Assembly (NCBI GenBank): GCA_030838265.1
Contig: JAUTXA010000282.1
Location: 1-6,114, forward strand
Direction: 5' to 3'
DNA length: 6,114 bases
Origin: Actinomycetota bacterium
GTDB lineage: Bacteria > Actinomycetota > Acidimicrobiia > Acidimicrobiales > BP-101
The notes under the pieces were generated by a model that was given only the letters and a program-made list of their open reading frames with translations, ran no database searches and was not told where the DNA came from. The first letter of the stretch is position 1; every line of letters begins with the position of its first letter. Of this stretch, positions 1 to 5,713 are shown piece after piece. The position numbers were made by a program, and so were the translations under genes.

Positions 1-42
1 GCCCCACGAACCCGCGCCAATGACGGCTACGCCGTTCTTCAC
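1..42 (-). CDS. gpsA: Glycerol-3-phosphate dehydrogenase [NAD(P)+], N-terminal fragment (partial)
   Basis: Only the first 14 codons are inside the window. They read M(GTG)KNGVAVIGAGSWG, starting at 42 and running off the left edge. The beta-strand followed by GAGSWG is the GxGxxG dinucleotide-binding loop of a Rossmann fold, and the wording VAVIGAGSWG is typical of the extreme N-terminus of GpsA. GpsA is the cytosolic enzyme that reduces dihydroxyacetone phosphate to sn-glycerol-3-phosphate for phospholipid synthesis. The GTG has no Shine-Dalgarno sequence, but a TAGGGT hexamer (54 to 49) lies exactly six bases before it, as expected for a leaderless transcript. The gene diverges from the phosphoesterase at 65. 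Other Rossmann enzymes can begin similarly, so the name rests on a short match plus the remembered gpsA-fbiD neighbourhood of mycobacteria. Confidence 0.7.
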   Translation of the reverse strand, partial: MKNGVAVIGAGSWG

Positions 43-48
43 GAGGCA

Positions 49-58
49 ACCCTAGACT
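49..58. promoter_or_regulatory. Overlapping divergent -10 elements for two leaderless genes
   Basis: On the plus strand TAGACT (53-58) fits the TANNNT -10 pattern and is followed by six bases and then GTG at 65. On the minus strand TAGGGT (54 down to 49) is followed by six bases and then GTG at 42. The two hexamers share the CTAG core at 52-55. Both start codons lie 11.5 bases from the dyad centre at 53.5. Spacing of this kind puts the transcription start on the first base of the start codon, which is the known layout of leaderless actinobacterial genes. No clear -35 box is visible on either side, as is common for such promoters. The sequences are seen directly; promoter activity is inferred. 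Confidence 0.6.
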
Positions 59-64
59 CGGGTC

Positions 65-928
65 GTGGACCGAGAGGCGTTCGTGATCGCCCAGCTGTCC
101 GATCTCCATTGCGGATCGCCGTACTTCGACGCCCGCCTGCTCGAGACGGCGGTTGCCGAGACGATCGGGATGGCGCCCGATCTCGTCGTCATCGGCGGCG
201 ATCTCACGGCTGAGGGCTACGCCAACGAGTTCCGTATGGCCCAGGAGTTCCTCGAGCCCCTCTTCGCGGCGGGGCTGCGCACCCTCGTCATCCCCGGCAA
301 CCACGACTCCAAGAACGTCGGCTACCTGCACTACCGCGACACCTTCGGATCGGGCGACGTCTCGGGCAAGGGCGACAGCGTCCTGCAGCTGTCGGCCGGA
401 CGCAACGACGATGGCGCGCCGCTCACCATGCGCGTCGTCGCCATCGACTCGTCGAAGCCCGACCTGGCCGAGGGAGAGGTCGGGCGCGAGCGCTACCAGT
501 GGATCCGCGACCAGCTGGCCGGCACCGGACCGGTCGACGTGAAGACCTTCGTCCTCCATCACCACCTGGTGCCCGTGCCCGGCACCGGGCGCGAGCGCAA
601 CACGGTCTGGGATGCGGGCGACGTTCTCGCCCTGCTGGCCGAAGAGAGCGTCGACCTCGTGCTGTCGGGCCACAAGCACGTGCCCCACGTGTGGCTCCTC
701 AACGACGTCCTCATTGTCAACTCGGGGACGGTGTCGAGCTACCGGCTGCGGGGCTACACCCGCCCGTCGTACAACGTCCTCGAGGTCACCCCGAACGAGA
801 TCAAGGTGACCCTGAAGTACCCCGGGACGGCCGAGCGTTTGGCCGCCACCCTCGACCGAGGCGAGATGCGCCTCCACACCTCCGAAGAGCTGGCCGGCAT
901 GTTCTCGAAGACCTCGTGGAGGCCCTGA
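65..928 (+). CDS. Calcineurin-like metallophosphoesterase
   Basis: This 287-aa protein carries the full set of calcineurin-like phosphoesterase motifs in order: D13-L-H15 (in QLSDLHCG), G45-D46 (in VIGGDLT), G78-NHD81, the HHH run at 165-167, and GHKH at 202-205. These residues bind a two-metal centre that hydrolyses phosphomonoesters or phosphodiesters. Cyclic-nucleotide (CpdA-like) and phospholipid substrates are both known in the family, and the sequence does not decide between them. There is no signal peptide or membrane segment, so it is probably cytosolic. I chose GTG 65 because TAGACT sits six bases upstream, giving a leaderless start. GTG 83 is a real alternative: GAGAGG (72-77) lies five bases before it, and the product would begin MIAQLSDLH. 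The gene opens a four-gene operon; the next start is five bases after its stop. Confidence 0.88.
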   Translation: MDREAFVIAQLSDLHCGSPYFDARLLETAVAETIGMAPDLVVIGGDLTAEGYANEFRMAQEFLEPLFAAGLRTLVIPGNHDSKNVGYLHYRDTFGSGDVSGKGDSVLQLSAGRNDDGAPLTMRVVAIDSSKPDLAEGEVGRERYQWIRDQLAGTGPVDVKTFVLHHHLVPVPGTGRERNTVWDAGDVLALLAEESVDLVLSGHKHVPHVWLLNDVLIVNSGTVSSYRLRGYTRPSYNVLEVTPNEIKVTLKYPGTAERLAATLDRGEMRLHTSEELAGMFSKTSWRP

Positions 929-933
929 CCCCG

Positions 934-1245
934 ATGCCCAACGAGCTGCTCCGCATGTTCCAGAGCGCGGTCGACCCCTCCGATGTCGATGCCGTCCGCA
1001 AGCTGTTCAACGACGACGTCGCCCCCGCCTTCCGCCATCTCGAGGGCTGCCTCGCCATCGAGCTCGCCATCGGGTTCGACACCAACGCCGGCGGGCTGGT
1101 CGAAGGGGCGGCGATCTCTCGTTGGGCCTCGCGCCAGGCCATGGAGAAGGCGCTGGCGTCCCGCGAGGCCCGCGAGGGCTTGGTCCGCATCCTCGCCCTG
1201 CTCCGCCAGGAGCCCGTGACCCGCCTGTTCGAGGTGGTGGCATGA
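934..1245 (+). CDS. Small ABM-like (dimeric alpha/beta-barrel) protein, function unknown
   Basis: The product is 103 aa. The pattern fits a single ferredoxin-like alpha+beta domain of the antibiotic-biosynthesis-monooxygenase type: a first strand (LLRMFQSAV, 5-13), a helix over residues 16-33, a strand after PAFRHLEGCLAIELAIGFD (31-49), a middle strand (LVEGAAISRWAS, 55-66), a helix with QAMEKALASREAREGL (68-83), and a last strand VTRLFEVVA. Such proteins form dimers and include monooxygenases, haem-degrading enzymes and many of unknown role. No haem or quinone ligand is identifiable. GGAGG at 918-922 lies 11 bases before the ATG, inside the end of the phosphoesterase gene. Its stop overlaps the cofC start in an ATGA arrangement, which suggests translational coupling. 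An upstream in-frame extension back to 499 would lie almost wholly inside the phosphoesterase gene and was rejected. Real gene: likely; family: moderate. Confidence 0.75.
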   Translation: MPNELLRMFQSAVDPSDVDAVRKLFNDDVAPAFRHLEGCLAIELAIGFDTNAGGLVEGAAISRWASRQAMEKALASREAREGLVRILALLRQEPVTRLFEVVA

Positions 1246-1805
1246 CCACCGCCGTCCTCCTGCCCGTCAAGGGCTTCTCGGGGGCCAAGGCTCGCCTCTC
1301 CCCCGTGCTCGGCCCCCAAGCCCGCGCCGATCTGGCCCGCGACCTCGCCGAACGTGTGGTGGCCGCGGCCCGGCCCCTCCCCATCACCGTCGTCACCTCC
1401 GACCGCGACGTGATGGGGTGGGCCGACATGCTCGGCCTCGACGTCACCATCGACCCCGGTGGCGGGCTCAGCGCCGCGGTCACATCGGGCGTCGCCGCCC
1501 TGGCCCGACGCGGCGTCGACCAGCTGATCGTGGCTCACGGTGACCTGCCGATGGCCGACGACCTCAGTTGGCTGGCCCGCTTCGGCGGCATCACCCTCGT
1601 CCCCGATCGTCGGGAGGATGGCACCAACGTCATCTGCCTCCCCACCACTTCAGGCTTCACCTTCAGCTACGGGCCCGACTCCTTCGGCCGCCACCGCCAT
1701 GAAGCCCGCCGCCTCGGGTTGCCCTTGCGAATCGTGCGCGATCCCTCGCTGGGATGGGACATCGACTTCCCCGCCGATCTCGAGCCCGTCACCCTCCCGG
1801 TCTGA
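1242..1805 (+). CDS. cofC: CofC/FbiD nucleotidyltransferase of coenzyme F420 biosynthesis
   Basis: This 187-aa protein matches CofC/FbiD, a small GT-A-like nucleotidyltransferase. Known members join GMP from GTP to 2-phospho-L-lactate (archaea), phosphoenolpyruvate (mycobacterial FbiD) or 3-phosphoglycerate, giving the activated intermediate that the transferase CofD/FbiA then attaches to the deazaflavin Fo. Visible motifs are LLPVKGF...AKARLS (6-20, nucleotide-binding N-terminus), VTSDRD (51-56), GDLP (100-103, with D101 the expected metal ligand), PDRREDGTN (121-129), FTFSYGPDSFGRH (139-151, substrate pocket) and WDIDFPADL (172-180). The length is slightly below the usual 200-220 aa. ATG 1242 overlaps the previous stop, and GAGGTGG (1231-1237) is a good ribosome binding site. 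Which three-carbon acid is used cannot be read from the sequence; phosphoenolpyruvate is the likely guess in an actinobacterium. No other F420 gene is in the window. Confidence 0.9.
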   Translation: MTTAVLLPVKGFSGAKARLSPVLGPQARADLARDLAERVVAAARPLPITVVTSDRDVMGWADMLGLDVTIDPGGGLSAAVTSGVAALARRGVDQLIVAHGDLPMADDLSWLARFGGITLVPDRREDGTNVICLPTTSGFTFSYGPDSFGRHRHEARRLGLPLRIVRDPSLGWDIDFPADLEPVTLPV

Positions 1806-1823
1806 CGCGCCGCGGAGTCATCG

Positions 1824-2552
1824 ATGGAGACCGACCTCGCCACGCCGCGTCGTGCCCTCGCCATCGGCGCTCATCCCGATGACGTCGAGTTCGGCTGTGG
1901 GGCGACGCTCGCCAAGTGGACGGCCGGTGGCACCGAGATCTTCCATCTGGTCTGCACCGACGGCTCGAAGGGCTCGTGGGACCCGGCCGAGGACACGGCC
2001 CGGCTGATCGCCACCCGCCAGGAGGAGCAGCGGGCCGCATCGCGCGCCCTCGGCGGCAAGGGCGAGGTGATCTTCCTCGGCTGGCGGGACGGCGAGCTCG
2101 AGTCCGGGCTGCGCCAGCGGTGGGAGGTGGCCCACGCCATCCGCCAGGTGCAGCCCGACGTTGTCCTGGGCCACGACCCCTGGAAGCGCTACCGCCTCCA
2201 CCCCGATCATCGCCACGCCGGGCTGCTCGCCGTCGAGGGCATCGTCGCCGCCCGCGACCCGCACTTCTTCCCCGAGCAGGGCGTGCCCCCTCACCGCCCC
2301 TCGGCGCTCCTGCTCTTCGAGGCCGACGAGGTCAACCATGTCGAGGTGATCGGCGCCGCCCACGCCGAACAGAAGCTGGCCGCCCTGCTCGAGCATCGCA
2401 GCCAGCTCCGGTCGACGATGCACATCGACAACGCCGAGGCGGCCGACGAGGTGGCCCGATTCCGCGACCGCATGCACAGCCGGCTGGCCGAGCACGGGGC
2501 CTTGGCGGGAGCCCCGCGGGGCGAGGCCTTCCACGTCATGACCGGTCTCTAG
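1824..2552 (+). CDS. PIG-L/LmbE-family N-deacetylase
   Basis: The 242-aa product shows the hallmark PIG-L zinc site: AHPDDVEFGCG (16-26; H17 and D20 are the expected ligands and D19 the general base) and RLHPDHRHAG (124-133; H129 the third ligand). FHLVCTDGSKGSWD (40-53), EEQRAASRALG (67-77) and FLGWRDGEL (84-92) follow the usual order of the fold. Members hydrolyse N-acetyl groups from sugar conjugates, including GlcNAc-inositol (MshB, mycothiol), GlcNAc-malate (BshB, bacillithiol), GlcNAc-PI and antibiotic intermediates; Mca cleaves mycothiol conjugates. At 242 aa it is shorter than typical MshB or Mca (about 290-300), so I do not assign it to mycothiol. GGAG (1814-1817) lies six bases before ATG 1824. 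It starts 18 bases after cofC and is the last gene before a palindromic terminator. No signal peptide; cytosolic. Confidence 0.88.
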   Translation: METDLATPRRALAIGAHPDDVEFGCGATLAKWTAGGTEIFHLVCTDGSKGSWDPAEDTARLIATRQEEQRAASRALGGKGEVIFLGWRDGELESGLRQRWEVAHAIRQVQPDVVLGHDPWKRYRLHPDHRHAGLLAVEGIVAARDPHFFPEQGVPPHRPSALLLFEADEVNHVEVIGAAHAEQKLAALLEHRSQLRSTMHIDNAEAADEVARFRDRMHSRLAEHGALAGAPRGEAFHVMTGL

Positions 2553-2570
2553 GGGGCCCCGGGACGCGAA

Positions 2571-2594
2571 GGAGGGCCCCCGCGGGGGCCCTCC
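2571..2594. terminator. Perfect 24-bp palindrome, probable shared bidirectional terminator
   Basis: GGAGGGCCCCCG (2571-2582) is followed directly by its exact reverse complement (2583-2594). In RNA this folds into a very GC-rich hairpin. It lies 18 bases after the PIG-L stop and 21 bases after the stop of the convergent lysine-rich gene, so it can serve both operons. Neither side has a run of U, so it may act as a strong-hairpin terminator without a U-tract or as a barrier to read-through and 3'-end decay. A second small palindrome, GGGGCCCC (2553-2560), sits directly after the PIG-L stop. Confidence 0.7.
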
Positions 2595-2615
2595 TCAACA
2601 GATCGGCGAAGCAGG

Positions 2616-2990
2616 TCAGCGCTTCTTGGCTGCCTTCTTCGTGGCCTTCTTGGCGGTCGACTTCCTCTTGGCTGCCTTCTTGGTCGACTTCTTGGCGGCC
2701 TTCTTGGTCGCCTTCTTCGCCGTCGACTTCTTGGCTGCCTTCTTGGTCGACTTCTTGGCGGCCTTCTTGGTCGCCTTCTTCGCCGTTGACTTCTTCGCCG
2801 CCTTCTTGGCCGTGGACTTCTTGGCCGTTGACCGCTTGGCGGTGGACTTCTTGGCTGCCTTCTTCGTCGACTTCTTGGCCGTCGACCGCTTGGCCGCCTT
2901 CTTGGCCGTGGACTTCTTGGCCGTCGACTTCTTTGCCGTGCTCTTCTTCGCCGCCTTACGGGCGGCCGGTGCAGCCTTCTTCATCACCAT
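2616..2990 (-). CDS. Free-standing lysine/alanine-rich HupB-tail-like (histone H1-like) protein
   Basis: This 124-aa protein uses only Lys, Ala, Ser, Thr, Arg, Val, Met and Pro; it has no acidic, aromatic or cysteine residue. After MVMKKAAPAARKAA it is a run of KKSTAKKA/KKATKKAA/KKSTKKAA units ending in AAKKR, the low-complexity basic pattern of histone H1-like proteins and of the C-terminal tail of mycobacterial HupB. It is expected to be disordered, to bind nucleic acid by charge and to compact DNA; the Lys residues are plausible acetylation targets, as reported for HupB. It starts 19 bases after the HU stop, in a different frame, with AGGCGG nine bases before ATG 2990, so HU and this gene probably form one transcript. 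A second in-frame ATG at 2984 is possible. The antisense strand is open but encodes only an artificial Phe/Ala/Val-rich product. Confidence 0.85.
   Translation of the reverse strand: MVMKKAAPAARKAAKKSTAKKSTAKKSTAKKAAKRSTAKKSTKKAAKKSTAKRSTAKKSTAKKAAKKSTAKKATKKAAKKSTKKAAKKSTAKKATKKAAKKSTKKAAKRKSTAKKATKKAAKKR
2666..2786. repeat. 63-bp tandem duplication within the lysine-rich gene
   Basis: The 58 bases at 2666-2723 are identical to those at 2729-2786, a period of 63 bases (21 codons). At the protein level this repeats STAKKATKKAAKKSTKKAA plus two residues. The match includes synonymous positions, so it is a recent DNA-level duplication rather than only protein-level low complexity. Shorter imperfect copies of a CTTCTTGGC-like unit fill the rest of the gene. 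Slippage or recombination at this site would change tail length in multiples of seven residues or more without breaking the frame. Confidence 0.85.
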
Positions 2991-3009
2991 GTTCTCGTGC
3001 CGCCTTTCG

Positions 3010-3357
3010 CTAGCGCTTCTTGGTGGACTTGGTGGACTTCTTGGCTGTCGCCTTCTTGGCGGTGGACTTCTTCGCCGCCGCCTTCCCGTTCAACGTGGAC
3101 TTGAACGCCGCCGCCGGTGAGAACTTCACACCCTTGGACGCCGCAATCTTCACGGGAGCACCGGTCTGCGGATTGCGACCCATGCGGGCCGCCCGCGCTG
3201 TCGGTGAGAAGGTGCCGAAGCCGAAGATCGAGGTCTTGTTCCCCGACTTCGTCTCTGACATCACCGCGTCGATAACCGCATCGACAGCAGCTTCCGCCTC
3301 CTTCTTCGCGATCGCAGCCGCAGCAGCGACTGCATCGACGAGCTCACTTTTGTTCAC
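3010..3357 (-). CDS. hupB: HU-family nucleoid protein with short basic C-terminal tail
   Basis: This 115-aa protein is a DNA-binding protein HU. It begins MNKSELVDAVAAAA, followed by the EAEAAVDAVIDAV helix (20-32) and the strand IFGFGTF (44-50). The DNA-embracing arm is GRNPQTGAPVKI (60-71), with P63 the conserved intercalating proline, and the core closes with F79 to L89. Residues 91-115 form a tail of KKSTAKKA type ending STKKR, as in actinobacterial HupB but much shorter than the roughly 100-residue mycobacterial tail. HU dimers bend and bridge DNA in the nucleoid. I chose GTG 3357 because the HU family starts with MNKSEL and because GGAGG lies four bases upstream; the open frame continues to 3519 but the extra 54 residues look non-coding. 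It precedes the lysine-rich gene in a likely two-gene operon. Confidence 0.92.
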   Translation of the reverse strand: MNKSELVDAVAAAAAIAKKEAEAAVDAVIDAVMSETKSGNKTSIFGFGTFSPTARAARMGRNPQTGAPVKIAASKGVKFSPAAAFKSTLNGKAAAKKSTAKKATAKKSTKSTKKR

Positions 3358-3391
3358 ACACCCTCCAAGGTGATTGGGAAGTTCAGATGAA

Positions 3392-3420
3392 ATGAAAGAG
3401 GTTTTGACGGCATAGGTCAA
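3392..3420 (-). promoter_or_regulatory. Putative promoter of the HU / lysine-rich operon
   Basis: Read on the minus strand, TTGACC (3420-3415) resembles a -35 box and TTTCAT (3397-3392) a weak -10 box, with a 17-base spacer. This predicts a start near 3385 and a leader of about 28 bases before GTG 3357, holding the GGAGG. The surrounding 3361-3420 stretch is noticeably AT-richer than the rest of the window, as expected for a strong nucleoid-protein promoter. Inferred from pattern only. Confidence 0.45.
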
Positions 3421-3426
3421 GCATTT

Positions 3427-3441
3427 GCGCGCGCGGCGCGC
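3427..3441. other. GCGCGC inverted repeat between the divergent HU and 74-aa genes
   Basis: GCGCGC (3427-3432) and GCGCGC (3436-3441) flank a three-base GCG spacer, directly upstream of the proposed HU -35 box. It could be an operator or simply GC-rich sequence; it stands out because its surroundings are AT-rich. I see no clear promoter for the 74-aa gene in this 160-bp intergenic stretch. Confidence 0.2.
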
Positions 3442-3517
3442 TGAGCAACGGCCTTTGCTGACAAGGGAATTCAAACTGCAATCGACGAGCGGCCCTTTGT
3501 TTGCAAGGCTCATTGCC

Positions 3518-3742
3518 ATGGATGCACTCGACGATGGTCGCTATGACGTCTTCGTTGTCGATGTTGAAGAAGATGACGAGAACGACGTCACACACCTCGA
3601 TCTCACCATCACGAGTGGCGCGCGCAAGGGTGAGGTGGTGCGCGTGCGCGCCACCAACTTGCGACGCGATCCAGTCGCGTTGCTCGGTCTTCCGGGGTCG
3701 ATGGAGGTCATCGACGGTCGTCCGTCGGTGACCTTCGATTGA
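3518..3742 (+). CDS. Conserved-looking 74-aa hypothetical protein
   Basis: I do not recognise a named family. The protein starts MDALDDGRYDVFVVDVEEDDEND, a strand followed by an acidic cluster (17-22). It continues with LDLTITSG (28-34), ARKGEVVRVRA (35-45), DPVALLGLPG (51-60) and a final strand MEVIDGRPSVTFD. The alternation suggests a small all-beta fold, perhaps a five-stranded barrel of OB or SH3 type; this is inference. It is acidic at the N-terminus and has no signal peptide, membrane segment or cysteine. ATG 3518 has AAGG nine bases upstream. An in-frame ATG at 3425 would add 31 residues of basic, non-coding-looking sequence and was not chosen. It is divergent from HU and lies upstream of the TPP riboswitch and thiC, so it is probably expressed separately from thiC. 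Coding is likely because the sequence is orderly and the frame ends cleanly. Confidence 0.65.
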   Translation: MDALDDGRYDVFVVDVEEDDENDVTHLDLTITSGARKGEVVRVRATNLRRDPVALLGLPGSMEVIDGRPSVTFD

Positions 3743-3789
3743 GGGCTGCGCGTCTTCTGAGTGAGGGCGTACGCGCGCGTGGGAGACTT

Positions 3790-3878
3790 CGCGTCACGGG
3801 AGCCGAGAGGCTGAGAGGGCGTCAAGCCGGCGCCGACCGTCTGACCTGATCCGGGTAATTCCGGCGGAGGGAGAAGCG
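3790..3878 (+). ncRNA. TPP riboswitch (THI element)
   Basis: The aptamer core is readable. P2 is AGCC (3801-3804) with a GAGA loop and GGCT (3809-3812), running into the conserved CTGAGA (3811-3816). An extra P3 stem pairs GGCGTC (3818-3823) with GGCGCC (3829-3834). The pyrophosphate-side box CTGATC is at 3846-3851. P5 is CCGG (3851-3854), GTAATT, CCGG (3861-3864), and the conserved GCGGAGGGA follows at 3864-3872. P1 pairs CGCGTC (3790-3795) with GAAGCG (3873-3878) with one G-A mismatch, closing directly against the thiC AUG. TPP binding is known to stabilise this fold. Here the fold traps the ribosome binding site, so repression is most likely at translation. There is no separate terminator hairpin between aptamer and gene. 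Confidence 0.93.
3866..3871 (+). promoter_or_regulatory. thiC ribosome binding site embedded in the riboswitch aptamer
   Basis: GGAGGG (GGAGG at 3866-3870) lies eight bases before ATG 3879. The same bases are the conserved 3' strand of the TPP aptamer, just inside P1. Ligand binding would therefore occlude the site directly, with no separate expression platform needed. Confidence 0.8.
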
Positions 3879-5603
<1,725 letters not shown>

Positions 5604-5687
5604 GACGCGACGACGCGGCCGCACCCCCCTCACCCCGCACGTTTGAAGCCGTCCCCGCGCGTGCATGAACACTGCCAGTGAAACGAA

Positions 5688-5703
5688 ACCCCTTCGGCGG
5701 GGT
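5688..5703 (+). terminator. Weak hairpin between thiC and the PBP gene
   Basis: ACCCC (5688-5692) and GGGGT (5699-5703) form a short stem around TTCGGC. It lies 84 bases after the thiC stop and has no U-tract, so it is a poor terminator candidate. It would be inside the coding region if the next gene starts at GTG 5678 rather than ATG 5714. I see nothing else of note in the rest of 5604-5713. Confidence 0.25.
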
Positions 5704-5713
5704 ATGGGGGCGC

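Noticed and set aside
499..933. Upstream extension of the ABM-like gene overlapping the phosphoesterase
   Set aside because: The extension is Arg/Pro/Gly-rich out-of-frame sequence within the phosphoesterase gene; the protein becomes orderly only from ATG 934.
2616..2990. CRISPR-like or satellite array suggested by the regular short repeats
   Set aside because: Units have no constant spacer length or unique spacers, and they translate cleanly as KKSTAKKA repeats with an ATG, a ribosome binding site and a stop.
2985..3012. Frameshifted single hupB gene (HU and lysine-rich frame being one gene)
   Set aside because: HU ends with a clean KKR stop, and a 19-base gap with AGGCGG precedes a separate ATG, so two genes are the simpler reading. 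A sequencing frameshift cannot be fully excluded without reads.
1916..3013. 365-codon plus-strand frame spanning the PIG-L gene, the palindrome and the lysine-rich gene
   Set aside because: It is out of frame with the PIG-L catalytic motifs and crosses the terminator and an antisense region; its composition (Arg/Pro, then Trp/Ser) is that of a shifted frame.
2626..3120. Plus-strand frame encoding a Phe/Ala/Val-rich repeat product, apparently a membrane protein
   Set aside because: It is the antisense reading of AAG/GCC codons in the lysine-rich gene and the HU tail; the repeats reflect Lys and Ala codons read backwards, and the frame overlaps two well-supported minus-strand genes.
3358..3519. 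54-residue N-terminal extension of HU to an ATG at 3519
   Set aside because: HU proteins start at MNKSEL; the extension has no HU-like features, overlaps the proposed promoter and start of the divergent gene, and GTG 3357 has its own GGAGG.
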